A DNA stretch of 40,795 bases. It comes from [Scytonema hofmanni] UTEX 2349 (GTDB lineage Bacteria; Cyanobacteriota; Cyanobacteriia; Cyanobacteriales; Nostocaceae). The DNA is taken from assembly GCF_000582685.1 (NCBI RefSeq), contig NZ_KK073769.1:3464-44258 (forward strand), given 5' to 3'. Shown here piece by piece: positions 5,750 through 13,936 of this stretch. Under the pieces are notes generated by a model, which worked only from the letters and a program-made list of their open reading frames with translations, was not told the origin of the DNA and made no database searches. Position 1 is the first letter of the stretch; every line of letters starts with the position of its first letter. A program made the translations under genes and the position numbers.

Positions 5750-6958
5750 ATGCAACAAAATAAAAGAATTTTGGGACTTGATGTTAGCAAGTCCTCAGTT
5801 TCTGCATGTTTACTCGAAAGTAAGCCAAGTGACCCACGTCAATTTTATTACGAATGTCCGTTTAAATTGTTTAGCGCCAACAGCGAGGGGATAAAAGCAC
5901 TGTTGGCGCTAAAACCGGACATTGCAATTATGGAACCGACCGGAGTTAATTACAGCAGATTGTGGGGTACGCACCTTGCCCGTTCCGGGGTTGAGGTGCG
6001 ACTTGTGGGACACAAAGAAATGAGAAATTACCGGGAACACCATTTAAATTTACCCGATAAAGATGATGACGCGGACGCCCTAGCCTTGGCTTGTTACTAC
6101 TTTGATTATTGCGACTCCCCCAGGCGCTTTGTCCAAATTCGCGACTTCACCACAACCCGCATTAGAGAATTAGTACTGCGACTGGCTCATCTCAATCGGG
6201 TACAAAGCCCAATTATTAATCGCTTGCGTCAAGATTTGGCGTGGCAGTTTCCAGAAATCGCACATGTTAAATCTGTTAGGGCGATTGATGGTGATGTGCC
6301 ATTGCTGTGGGGTTGGTTGTGTGGTGAGCGTAAAAGTAATAAATATGATGCTTTGCGCTCTAGCTCTATTGGATTGGGCATTACCTCGACAGTTCGGCAT
6401 CACGCTCGCAGATTATGCGACTTGCAGCGAGAAGAACACAGCATCGAGGTGGAATTGCACCAGCTTTTGGGTGACTCTAAATTTACTGCATACCGCGAGG
6501 TTTTCAAAACTTTTGGTTTCGGTGTGCGCCTGGAGTCAATTATCCTCAGCCAAATTTACCCAATTGAAGCTTACTTCGGCGCTGACGGTAAGCCAGAAGT
6601 GAGGATTCGCAAGGGTCGAAAGTCGGGAAAGCCTACTAAACGCTACCTTTCACTACGGCGCTTTCAGAAGTCTTTAGGGCTTGCTCCCTCAATGGAAGCG
6701 TCCGGCGACAAGAGTAAAATCAAGATTGTCGGTGGTTCCGATTTATGCCGTATCGCCTTCTGGCAGTGGGTTTTTACCCGCATCGAGGTGAAGCGCTGCC
6801 GTCTTGACAATGAGATTGGTGCAACATTGGGTGCTCAGTTGGATGCTGAAAAAGCTGCCGGTCGTCCGGTTCGATTAGTGCGATCGCGCATCTCCGCCAA
6901 GGCTGCTAAGTTACTGTTTAGGGAATTGGTTAAACAACTAAATGATTACACTACTTAA
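5750..6958 (+). CDS. IS110-family DEDD recombinase/transposase
   Basis: A 402-residue protein with both family domains. The N-terminal RuvC-like DEDD domain shows D11 (GLDVSKS), E62 (IMEPTGVNYSRLW), and D106 and D109 in PDKDDDADALALA. The C-terminal Tnp_20-type domain has the conserved serine, here S318 in the ASGDKSK segment. All key residues are present, so the enzyme looks active. Members of this family move DNA with little or no inverted repeat and some use a bridge RNA. No matching inverted ends were found around it. It may be an independent insertion sequence or the recombinase of the whole island, and the sequence does not decide. The gap 6959-7111 holds nothing recognisable. Confidence 0.88.
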   Translation: MQQNKRILGLDVSKSSVSACLLESKPSDPRQFYYECPFKLFSANSEGIKALLALKPDIAIMEPTGVNYSRLWGTHLARSGVEVRLVGHKEMRNYREHHLNLPDKDDDADALALACYYFDYCDSPRRFVQIRDFTTTRIRELVLRLAHLNRVQSPIINRLRQDLAWQFPEIAHVKSVRAIDGDVPLLWGWLCGERKSNKYDALRSSSIGLGITSTVRHHARRLCDLQREEHSIEVELHQLLGDSKFTAYREVFKTFGFGVRLESIILSQIYPIEAYFGADGKPEVRIRKGRKSGKPTKRYLSLRRFQKSLGLAPSMEASGDKSKIKIVGGSDLCRIAFWQWVFTRIEVKRCRLDNEIGATLGAQLDAEKAAGRPVRLVRSRISAKAAKLLFRELVKQLNDYTT

Positions 6959-7111
6959 GCATCCTTCCAAGACGGAATTTAGAAGTTGGTATGTGGTTGT
7001 GGATAAACACAAAGGCGTTTTAAAGGGACATCCCCTAGGACGTTACAGGTGGAGAATACCAAACATAAATACCTTGTATTGTAAATATCCGTTTGTGTAC
7101 ACCCAAATTGA

Positions 7112-7351
7112 CTAGAGTGAAAGATTACTCAAGGTTTTTTCCATCTCATCAATTTTAGTTTTAGAAGAGTCAATCATAGCTAGAGCGGCATTATAAGCAT
7201 CAATCATAGTGCGTAACTGCTCAATTGATTGAGCCAGGTTTTGCAAATTGCAATTATCACCAAAATCCATGCTTGAATCAATCGCTTTCAGTCCAGCGGA
7301 TCTGAATTCAGCTTTTTCGATAACACGGGATGTGCGTTTTTGACGAGGCAT
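7112..7351 (-). CDS. small conserved cyanobacterial hypothetical protein
   Basis: A 79-residue protein with basic N-terminus MPRQKRTSRVIEKAEFRSAG and a helical Leu/Ala-rich remainder (SIEQLRTMIDAYNAALAMID). AAGGA lies about eleven bases before the ATG. It resembles small Nostoc-type proteins that I believe are usually longer at the C-terminus, so it may be shortened here; I am not certain. Function unknown. Between its start and 7539 no feature is seen. Confidence 0.6.
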   Translation of the reverse strand: MPRQKRTSRVIEKAEFRSAGLKAIDSSMDFGDNCNLQNLAQSIEQLRTMIDAYNAALAMIDSSKTKIDEMEKTLSNLSL

Positions 7352-7539
7352 AAATATATTCCTTAGAGGGGGATTAAGAGCTATTTTGACCTAATCAAAC
7401 TATTTTCTGGTTGAGTAAAATTATTGATTATCTGTATTATGTTAAACAAATTCACTGCGTCAATCTGGGTAATTTCTCTTATTTAACCTTCTGCACTTAG
7501 TTTTATTGCCAATCAATCGCTTTAACTTGCGGTGATATC

Positions 7540-7653
7540 ATGTCCGGTAGCTTACCCATAATTCATGAAGAACCCCACCCGCCTGTGGCACCCTCCCCGC
7601 AGGCGGGGAGGGTTGGGGAGGGGTTCTTTTATTATGGCTGTTTGACCGGACAT
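7540..7653. mobile_element. nested palindromic miniature element
   Basis: The outer ends are ATGTCCGGT (7540-7548) and ACCGGACAT (7645-7653). Inside lie AGAACCCC/GGGGTTCT (7569-7576 with 7620-7627) and CCCTCCCCGC/GCGGGGAGGG (7591-7600 with 7603-7612). It has the form of a non-autonomous miniature element. The core resembles the palindrome at 16442-16510, and one more ATGTCCGGT end occurs near 39415. Confidence 0.65.
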
Positions 7654-7668
7654 AATATGAGTGACAAA

Positions 7669-7914
7669 AGTCGCGATTTAGATAATGAAAGTCGCGATTT
7701 GGATAATGAAAGTCGCGATTTGGATAATGAAAGTCGCGATTTAGATAATGAATATCGCGATTTGGATAATGAAAGTCGCGATTTAGATAATGAATATCGC
7801 GATTTGGATAATGAAAGTCGCGATTTAGATAATGAATATCGCGGTATTGATGATGAAAGTCGCGGTATTGATAATGAAAGTCGCGGTATTGATAATGAAA
7901 GTCGCGGTATTAAC
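7669..7914 (+). repeat. array of about twelve 21-bp direct repeats
   Basis: The unit is AGTCGCGATTTAGATAATGA plus A, with few substitutions. The array is open in one frame from ATG 7657 to TAG 7944 as the heptapeptide SRDLDNE (variants YRDLDNE, SRGIDNE). No ribosome binding site precedes that ATG and no such protein is known to me, so it is listed as a repeat. The array at 20094-20323 is related. Confidence 0.85.
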
Positions 7915-8102
7915 GTTCATGAAGGCAAATCAGAGTTACCTTAGGGTTTGCACCGGGAGCATCCCAATTTTGCCGCAATACCCTTCTAGGGTATCGCTAC
8001 ACAAACCAAGCCTCTGCTTAAATATAATAAAATATTATACTCAAGCAGCCTACTGGCAAGATTGGTCATGGGGAAAAGTATTGCAAACTACAAAAATCAT
8101 CA

Positions 8103-8130
8103 GGAAAAAGTTAAGGCATTAACTTTTTCC
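8103..8130. terminator. hairpin upstream of hli
   Basis: GGAAAAAGTTA (8103-8113) pairs perfectly with TAACTTTTTCC (8120-8130). It may end transcription entering from the repeat array. The rest of 7945-8220 shows only a small ATACCC/GGGTAT hairpin and the likely hli promoter region. Confidence 0.4.
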
Positions 8131-8220
8131 CCTCACTCAAGTATTGCATTTTTGTAAAAATCTGTTACATTACTTTACAGACAGTTGCAATTACAACACT
8201 TTGACTTTGGAGTTTTACTT

Positions 8221-8400
8221 ATGACAGGTTTCAATAATTCTAACCCTCCTGTTTCAGATAACCCTAATGCTGTGCGTTTTGGTTTCACTCCTCAAAGCGA
8301 AAATTGGAACGGTCGCTTTGCAATGATTGGTTTTGTATCTATCATTTTAATTGAAGTCCTTTCTGGTCAAGGCTTCCTCCATTTCTGGGGTATCGTATAA
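8221..8400 (+). CDS. hli: high-light-inducible protein (HLIP/SCP, CAB-like)
   Basis: A 59-residue one-helix chlorophyll-binding protein. Residues 27-38 (ENWNGRFAMIGF) carry the chlorophyll a/b-binding signature with the Glu, Asn and Arg ligands, followed by a membrane helix to about residue 47 and a short GFLHFWGI tail. The start at 8221 follows a GGAG. HLIPs sit in the thylakoid membrane near photosystem II assembly factors and chlorophyll synthase and protect against excess light. A hairpin terminator follows, so it is probably monocistronic. Confidence 0.92.
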   Translation: MTGFNNSNPPVSDNPNAVRFGFTPQSENWNGRFAMIGFVSIILIEVLSGQGFLHFWGIV

Positions 8401-8437
8401 ATTATTGATGTAGGCTTTTTCGCCTTCAATTGATTCT

Positions 8438-8466
8438 GCTCGGTTCACCCAGAACCGAGCATTGAT
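8438..8466 (+). terminator. terminator hairpin of hli
   Basis: GCTCGGTTC (8438-8446) and GAACCGAGC (8452-8460) form a perfect 9-bp stem with a five-base loop, followed by a short T/A-rich tail. Confidence 0.6.
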
Positions 8467-8622
8467 TATTAGCTATCAATTTAATATTACTTTTTATAAT
8501 AACTTTTCCAACTTCCCCCTTATACATCACCGCTGTGTTATACTCTTAGGTGAGAGTTAATTCGGCAGTCGCGTTTGTTTTTAGTATTGACAGGCTTTTT
8601 CCTTTTGGTATTCACAGACTTT

Positions 8623-8663
8623 TCTCCGAAATTTAAATCTTTACACACTTACAATTTCGGAGA
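8623..8663 (+). promoter_or_regulatory. 5' UTR hairpin sequestering the RRM gene ribosome binding site
   Basis: TCTCCGAAATT (8623-8633) is perfectly complementary to AATTTCGGAGA (8653-8663). The 3' arm contains the GGAG ribosome binding site seven bases before the ATG at 8670. Formation would block initiation. An RNA thermosensor or binding by the RRM protein itself are both plausible, given that cyanobacterial rbp genes are known for cold induction. Confidence 0.6.
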
Positions 8664-8669
8664 CAATCT

Positions 8670-8975
8670 ATGTCAGTTTACGTAGGCAATCTTTCTTATG
8701 AAGTTACAGAAGATAGTTTGAATGCAGTTTTTGCAGAATACGGTTCTGTAAAGCGAGTTCAGCTACCTACCGACCGTGAAACAGGTCGTTTGCGTGGCTT
8801 TGGTTTTGTGGAAATGGGTACAGATGATGAAGAAACAGCAGCCATTGATGCTCTTGATGGTGCTGAGTGGATGGGACGTGACCTCAAAGTTAATAAGGCT
8901 AAACCTAAAGAAGATAGAGGTTCCTTTGGTGGTGGTAATCGCGGAAACAGCAGCGGACGTAACAACCGCTATTAA
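8670..8975 (+). CDS. rbp: cyanobacterial RRM RNA-binding protein (Rbp family)
   Basis: A 101-residue protein with one RNA recognition motif: RNP2 VYVGNL at 3-8 and RNP1 RGFGFVEM at 42-49, then a Gly/Asn/Arg-rich tail from about 84. The family binds RNA and members are often induced by cold. The leader hairpin covering the ribosome binding site suggests post-transcriptional control. A strong terminator follows at 9039, so the gene is its own unit. Confidence 0.93.
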   Translation: MSVYVGNLSYEVTEDSLNAVFAEYGSVKRVQLPTDRETGRLRGFGFVEMGTDDEETAAIDALDGAEWMGRDLKVNKAKPKEDRGSFGGGNRGNSSGRNNRY

Positions 8976-9038
8976 GCTTTATAGTATTTAGCTTTTTAAG
9001 CTAACCGATTAGTCCACCAAATTAATTGAATTTAAAGC

Positions 9039-9067
9039 GGCTCAAGTGTTTCTGCTTGAGCCTTTTT
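9039..9067 (+). terminator. rho-independent terminator of rbp
   Basis: GGCTCAAG (9039-9046) pairs with CTTGAGCC (9055-9062) and is followed by five T. Confidence 0.85.
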
Positions 9068-9139
9068 AATACAAAAATTTGGACTACACGGCGAAAACTT
9101 AATCTAAAGATAGCCAAAATTTATTCTCTGGAGTTCTTC

Positions 9140-9445
9140 ATGTCAAACTTAGCCAGTCCCCTCGAACCCGCTGTCTTAATCACCATCATTGGTGAAACAG
9201 TGCTGAAAGACCGTGTTGTCCATTTGCTGAAAAGCCATAATGTAAGCGGCTATACCATTAGTCAAGTACAGGGTGAGGGTGGTCACGGAAGACGCTTGTC
9301 AGACTTAGCAGGTTACAACACTAATATTGAAATCAAGATCATTGTATCATTAGAAGTATCTGATGCTATTTTTTCGGCACTGAAAGAGGAGCAAGGCAAG
9401 CACGCCTTGATCGCTTTCCGGCATAATGTAGAAGCCTTTTATTAA
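9140..9445 (+). CDS. PII-like signalling protein
   Basis: A 101-residue protein with the small alternating strand-helix pattern of the GlnB/PII-like superfamily: VLITIIGETVLKDRVVHLL, then YTISQVQGEGGHGRRL, where the T-loop would lie, then IEIKIIVSLEVSDAIFSAL. The tyrosine-containing T-loop of classical GlnB is not seen, so it is a PII-like relative rather than glnB itself. Proteins of this class bind nucleotides and regulate transporters or enzymes of carbon and nitrogen use. The target here is unknown and no transporter gene is adjacent. The start at 9140 follows a GGAG. Confidence 0.75.
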   Translation: MSNLASPLEPAVLITIIGETVLKDRVVHLLKSHNVSGYTISQVQGEGGHGRRLSDLAGYNTNIEIKIIVSLEVSDAIFSALKEEQGKHALIAFRHNVEAFY

Positions 9446-9469
9446 TGAACCTTCCTGACTGGGGACATA

Positions 9470-9489
9470 AGAAGAGCGATCGCTCTTCT
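9470..9489. terminator. bidirectional palindrome between convergent genes
   Basis: A 20-bp perfect palindrome centred on a HIP1 site (AGAAGA arm on the left, TCTTCT on the right) between the convergent PII-like and cobI genes. T runs are short. Confidence 0.45.
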
Positions 9490-9502
9490 CACAGATGCAA
9501 AA

Positions 9503-10201
9503 TTATGGTTGCCATTGACTTGGTATCATAATCAATGAAAAATATGGCACCGTAGTTGGATCAACTTCGCTCAACGGTACAATTCGCTGATTCGGCATTG
9601 TGGCTTTTTCAATAAATCTTGCTCTATCAGCTAATCCTAATTGTTTCAGCACGTCATAAACTTTTGTAAAGTGTTTACCCAGCTTAATGATGACAGCAGC
9701 ATCGGCAACTGCTAACTTCGGCAATAGTTCTTCAGACGGAAGTATCGCTGATAACACCATAAAAGCATCGTTGCGATAAGTCAGGGGTACGCCTAAAGCC
9801 GATGCACTCGCCATCACAGACGATACACCGGGAACTACTTCCGTAGAAAATCGTTCTGAAAGACGAGTATAAAGATACATAAATGTACCGTAAAAAAACG
9901 GGTCGCCTTCACACAGCACAACTACATCTTGTCCAGCGCTGAGATAATAAGCAAGTTTTTCGGCAGCACTATCATAATGAGGTTGGGCAGACTCGTCAAT
10001 TTTGAAGGGAAAGAGCATGGGTATCTCAATTTGACCTTCAGGCAGATATTCGGCGACAATTGAGCGAGCAAGGCTTTTACCAAAGGACATTGGATAAGCC
10101 AATACAGGGGTAGTCCGCAAAAGCCGCAATGCCTTTAACGTGATCAATTCTGGATCGCCAGGACCAACACCAACACCATACAGACAACCAGATTTTACCA
10201 T
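9503..10201 (-). CDS. cobI: precorrin-2 C20-methyltransferase
   Basis: A 232-residue SAM-dependent tetrapyrrole methylase. The N-terminus LYGVGVGPGDPELITLKA and the internal VVVLCEGDPFFYGTFMYLY and VVPGVSSVMASASALGVPL blocks are the diagnostic SAM and precorrin sites. It adds the C20 methyl group in cobalamin (B12) corrin ring synthesis, in the cytoplasm. It begins two bases after the stop of cobH on the minus strand, and cobG-cobH-cobI form one operon under the cobalamin riboswitch. Confidence 0.95.
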   Translation of the reverse strand: MVKSGCLYGVGVGPGDPELITLKALRLLRTTPVLAYPMSFGKSLARSIVAEYLPEGQIEIPMLFPFKIDESAQPHYDSAAEKLAYYLSAGQDVVVLCEGDPFFYGTFMYLYTRLSERFSTEVVPGVSSVMASASALGVPLTYRNDAFMVLSAILPSEELLPKLAVADAAVIIKLGKHFTKVYDVLKQLGLADRARFIEKATMPNQRIVPLSEVDPTTVPYFSLIMIPSQWQP

Positions 10202-10203
10202 AA

Positions 10204-10830
10204 TTATTGTTCCTCCTTAGCGATCGCATTCACGGCGGCTGCTGCCATTGCACTTCCACCGCGCCGACCATGTATAGTAATAAAAGGCACGCCACGACTA
10301 TCTTCAGCCAAAGCTGCTTTTGATTCTGCGGCACCGACAAAACCAACGGGAAAACCAAGAATTACCGCTGGTTTAGGCGCTCCAGCATCAAGCATTTCTA
10401 GTAACCGAAAAAGTGCCGTTGGTGCATTACCTATAGCAATTACTGCATTTTCCATATGTGGATACCACATTTCCATCGCTGCTGCTGAACGTGTATTTCC
10501 GACTTTTACTGCTAAAGCTGGTACTTCTGGATGATGAAGCGTACAAGTTACAGGATTTTCTGCTGGTAATCGCTTGCGGGTGATGCCTTCTGCTACCATT
10601 TGCGAATCGCATAAAATCGGCTTTCCTGCGATTAATGCTGCTCGTCCTGCGGCTACGGCATCGACTGAAGCGGCTAAATCTGTGATAATATCAGTCATAC
10701 CGCAAGTATGAATCAAACGCACCGCCACAGATACCAAATCGGCAGATAAGCTGTTTAAATTTGCCTCTGACCGAATAATCGCGAAAGAGCGCCGATAAAT
10801 TTCATCACCATCACGTATATAATCTATCAT
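10204..10830 (-). CDS. cobH: precorrin-8X methylmutase
   Basis: A 208-residue CobH/CbiC enzyme moving the C11 methyl group to C12 to make hydrogenobyrinate/cobyrinate. Typical blocks are visible: RLIHTCGMTDI with the catalytic histidine, AALIAGKPILCDSQMVAEGI, AVIAIGNAPTALFRLLEML and a Gly-rich GFPVGFVGAAESK. It lies three bases after cobG and two before cobI, consistent with one transcript. Confidence 0.95.
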   Translation of the reverse strand: MIDYIRDGDEIYRRSFAIIRSEANLNSLSADLVSVAVRLIHTCGMTDIITDLAASVDAVAAGRAALIAGKPILCDSQMVAEGITRKRLPAENPVTCTLHHPEVPALAVKVGNTRSAAAMEMWYPHMENAVIAIGNAPTALFRLLEMLDAGAPKPAVILGFPVGFVGAAESKAALAEDSRGVPFITIHGRRGGSAMAAAAVNAIAKEEQ

Positions 10831-10833
10831 CGG

Positions 10834-12342
10834 CTATTCCCCTTCCTCATCAAATAATTGCCGCAACTTGGCAATTGTGTATCGATTGGTAAATTCTCCC
10901 AAAGATTCATCAAACTCGGCACGCTTAATCTGGTATACTTGCAACATCTGTAAAATCCGATGAGGCAGTTCAGCAACACAGACGTTAGTGTATAACTCAC
11001 GCCCAAATGGTTGCTCTTTATCGCCCACGTAGATGTGATAACCTTCAACTAATGTTTCATCCTTTTCAACTAAAGTACCCCATAAAGTAATGTCACTTGT
11101 GCCATGATAAGCGCAGGATTTCGCGCAACCGCTAAAGTGAATTTTTACAGGTACATCTAAGGTGATATGCTTATTTAAATAATCTGCTAAAGCTAAAGCT
11201 TGTCCTTTGGTATCGGTAGCTGAAGATGCACAGCCTGTTTTACCTGTGCAAGCTACGAGAGAACTTTGAATGTGATTTGCTTGATAATGTAAACCCAAGC
11301 GTTCAATTTCATCTTTGACGTGGGGAATGCTTGAGTGAGGAATATCGGAAATTAATAAGTTTTGCCAAGGTGTTAATCTGAGGGAACCAGAGCCATATGT
11401 CTGTGCTAAATCTGTTAAAGAGTGTAATTGCTTGGTTAGAAGTTGTCCTAAGGGTAAGATAATTCCAATATAGGAAAATCCTGCCTGTCGCTGGGGATGA
11501 ACTCCCAGATGATGATATTTTTGGGGATTTATACTTTGATCTAAAGTTGATTTTGACCGCTTTAATAAAGAAAAAGGAAGATAGCGTTCAGCTTGTTGTA
11601 AATACCATTCGACACCTTTATCTTGCAAGAGGTGTTTCAAACGGGGTTTGCGAGGCAAAGTTTCATCTACATTATCTAGATAAACTTGGGCGATCGCTAT
11701 CACCACAGTTAAACATTCTTTCGGTTTGAGTAAGATATTTGTTGCATCGCCTAGTATAAGCTGAAAGTAAATATTGTTTTCAACGAATCTTTCTTGAGAA
11801 ATTCCCCAGTCCCTAGTCCCCAGTCCCCAGTCCCCCGAAATAGCGATCGCTCGAAACACAATTTCATTCTTATGCTCACATATCGATACTGCCCCACCCC
11901 CATCAAAGGCTACACTAAACTTGGGTGATAATCCTTTTAATTCTGGATGTCCGCAGATGTATGCATCTAATTCTCTCACCAAAGGACGCGTATCAATCAA
12001 CTCTAACGAATCAATTCCCGCTGTCGGACTCGCCATAATATTGCGGAGATGATCGACCTCTGTTAAAGTTGCTGCAAGTCCAACTTTTTGCAACCTTGTG
12101 AGAACTTCTGGAGTAATACCTTGAATTTTGCGGATTTGTAAATTTGCTCGATTGGTTATATGAACATATCCTTCAGCAAAGCTTTCTGCAAATTCTGCGA
12201 TCGCATGTCCTTGTTGACTATTGATAATTCCCCCAGGAATCCGAATCCGAGAAAGAATTCCATCTCGTGCGGGGGTAGCGTAAAATAAACCTGGACATAC
12301 GGGTAAAAAATCTATGGTCGGTTCGAGGGTTGGACATGACAT
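10834..12342 (-). CDS. cobG: precorrin-3B synthase, CobG-like (sulfite/nitrite reductase fold)
   Basis: A 502-residue enzyme with two ferredoxin-like half domains. The Fe-S/siroheme-type cysteines appear as ACTGKTGC and SGCAKSCAYHG near residues 370-420. CobG makes precorrin-3B with oxygen in the aerobic B12 route. A low-complexity stretch (SGDWGLGTRDWGIS) near residue 170-185 is encoded by heptamer repeats (11804-11831) and looks like an in-frame repeat insertion. First gene of the operon, preceded by the cobalamin riboswitch with GGGGAG before the ATG. Confidence 0.88.
   Translation of the reverse strand: MSCPTLEPTIDFLPVCPGLFYATPARDGILSRIRIPGGIINSQQGHAIAEFAESFAEGYVHITNRANLQIRKIQGITPEVLTRLQKVGLAATLTEVDHLRNIMASPTAGIDSLELIDTRPLVRELDAYICGHPELKGLSPKFSVAFDGGGAVSICEHKNEIVFRAIAISGDWGLGTRDWGISQERFVENNIYFQLILGDATNILLKPKECLTVVIAIAQVYLDNVDETLPRKPRLKHLLQDKGVEWYLQQAERYLPFSLLKRSKSTLDQSINPQKYHHLGVHPQRQAGFSYIGIILPLGQLLTKQLHSLTDLAQTYGSGSLRLTPWQNLLISDIPHSSIPHVKDEIERLGLHYQANHIQSSLVACTGKTGCASSATDTKGQALALADYLNKHITLDVPVKIHFSGCAKSCAYHGTSDITLWGTLVEKDETLVEGYHIYVGDKEQPFGRELYTNVCVAELPHRILQMLQVYQIKRAEFDESLGEFTNRYTIAKLRQLFDEEGE
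11804..11831. repeat. CCCCAGT heptamer repeats inside cobG
   Basis: Four 7-base units (one variant CCCTAGT) within coding sequence. The same heptamer recurs between genes at 15362-15390. The cobG frame stays open through it. Confidence 0.8.
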
Positions 12343-12344
12343 GG

Positions 12345-12510
12345 CAGTAACTCCCCGTGCAACGCAGGGAATAGAGAATGTAAGTGCCTCTTAGACACCG
12401 CTATGAGTTAGCATTCTGACTTAGGTAAACCTTTTACAGCTGCGGCACAGTCCCGGAATTGCACCGGAGTTTCCTAACTTTAAGCTTATCTAGCATACCA
12501 CGTTCGTCAG
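12345..12510 (-). promoter_or_regulatory. cobalamin riboswitch
   Basis: On the minus strand the B12 box is clear: AGGAAACTCCGGTGCAATTC, continuing through GGGACTGTGCCGCAGCTGTA. Upstream is a conserved GGT-type segment. Downstream lies AGTCAGAATGCTAAC, then a short hairpin TCCC...GGGGA whose 3' arm holds the GGGGAG ribosome binding site eight bases before cobG. Binding of adenosylcobalamin would be expected to favour ribosome site masking and switch the operon off. The remaining gap to 12695 shows only a HIP1 site and the probable promoter of the next gene. Confidence 0.9.
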
Positions 12511-12695
12511 TTATATAATGTCTTGGAAAATTACTTACCGGAAGAGGATGACATGGTTTGTCCGGGTTTATCCTACGAAATTATAACTGAATTGTTAACT
12601 TTGTGCTATTCGGTTATAAACCTAGGGAAAAATATAAAATAGCGATCGCCTAGAAAGCCAAAATAAAGAGCTTTCTGTCTAGCCTATATATTGAT

Positions 12696-13775
12696 ATGAG
12701 TTCGCAATCTGACAAAATTCTCGTTGTAGACGATTCTCCCGATAACATATTTTTAATCAAAACCATTTTGGAGGAAGAAGGTTACACAGTTACCACAGCC
12801 GCAAATGGTGCTTCAGCGATCGCCCAAATTGAAACATCTGCTTGTGACTTGGTATTATTAGATTTGATGATGCCGGGAATGGATGGGTACGAAGTTACAA
12901 AGCGTGTGCGTGGCAATACGCAATTGCCATATATCCCGATTCTGCTAATTACAGCACATGACGCACCAAATGTTGCTCAAGGATTAGATTTGGGTGCTGA
13001 TGATTTTATCCGCAAACCTGTAACGGTGGATGAATTATTAGCGCGAGTGCGATCGCTTCTGCGACTCAAACACAGCATAGACGAACGTGACGAAATAGCA
13101 AAACAGCGAGAAGATTTTGTCTCCCGTCTCACTCACGACTTACGTACCCCTTTAGTTGCAGCAGATCGAATATTGATGCTGTTTGGGCAAGGTGCTTTGG
13201 GAAATTTATCAGCACAAATGGAAGAAGTTATCACCATCATGGCTCGCAGTAATACCAACCTGCTAGCGATGGTGAATACCTTATTAGAAGTTTACCGCTT
13301 TGAAGCCGGTCGCAAAACTTTGGCGTTTCAACCAGTTAATGTGCGATCGCTATTAGAAGAAGTTGCTGGAGAACTAACACCTTTAGCGCAAGCCAAATCA
13401 CTTTCTATAAATCTAGATTTCACTGAGGAATTAACCACTAAAGTGATAGGCGATCGCTTAGAATTACATCGTTTATTCACCAACCTTCTAGGCAATGCGA
13501 TCAAATTTACCGACATCGGTTCAATTACCATCCGCTTAACTTCTCAAGCTGAAATTGTTACCATTGAAGTAGCAGATACAGGTTCAGGTATTCCCAGTGA
13601 AGAACAAGTTACCTTATTTGAACGCTTTCGCCAAGGAAGTCACAAAAGTTCTGGTAGTGGTTTAGGACTTTATCTTTCTCGTCGAATTGTTGAAGCACAT
13701 CAAGGAACTATTGGGGTCAATTCGGAATTTGGAAAAGGTAGTGTATTTATTGTAAATTTACCCGTGAAACAGTAG
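12696..13775 (+). CDS. response regulator-histidine kinase hybrid
   Basis: A 359-residue cytoplasmic signalling protein. An N-terminal receiver domain has the phosphoacceptor D56 (LLDLMMP) and conserved K107. A linker helix leads to a HisKA domain with H147 (FVSRLTHDLRTPL). The HATPase domain shows the N box (NLLGNAIKF), G1 (VADTGSGIP) and G2 (GSGLGLYLSRRIVEAHQG). No membrane segment is present, so the input is probably phosphotransfer to the receiver. Partner unknown. Confidence 0.93.
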   Translation: MSSQSDKILVVDDSPDNIFLIKTILEEEGYTVTTAANGASAIAQIETSACDLVLLDLMMPGMDGYEVTKRVRGNTQLPYIPILLITAHDAPNVAQGLDLGADDFIRKPVTVDELLARVRSLLRLKHSIDERDEIAKQREDFVSRLTHDLRTPLVAADRILMLFGQGALGNLSAQMEEVITIMARSNTNLLAMVNTLLEVYRFEAGRKTLAFQPVNVRSLLEEVAGELTPLAQAKSLSINLDFTEELTTKVIGDRLELHRLFTNLLGNAIKFTDIGSITIRLTSQAEIVTIEVADTGSGIPSEEQVTLFERFRQGSHKSSGSGLGLYLSRRIVEAHQGTIGVNSEFGKGSVFIVNLPVKQ

Positions 13776-13811
13776 AATGTTGCATTAATTAGCAAAAATC
13801 AATAATTAACC

Positions 13812-13841
13812 GCAGATAAACGCAGATAAACGCAGATAAAA
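13812..13841. repeat. three 10-bp direct repeats CGCAGATAAA
   Basis: CGCAGATAAA is repeated three times in tandem between the kinase and aldehyde dehydrogenase genes. A similar sequence is found inside the element at 21269-21379. Confidence 0.7.
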
Positions 13842-13936
13842 ATGGGAGCATTCCAATTTTATCAAATATAATTCCGACTCCGCGAACCTCTGCCTTTAAA
13901 AATTAACTCAAATATTTGGTATTTTAGGACAAAAAC

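Noticed and set aside
5637..5894. An open frame starting GTG before the recombinase
   Set aside because: It overlaps the structured leader and the recombinase start in another frame and has no family resemblance; treated as a shadow.
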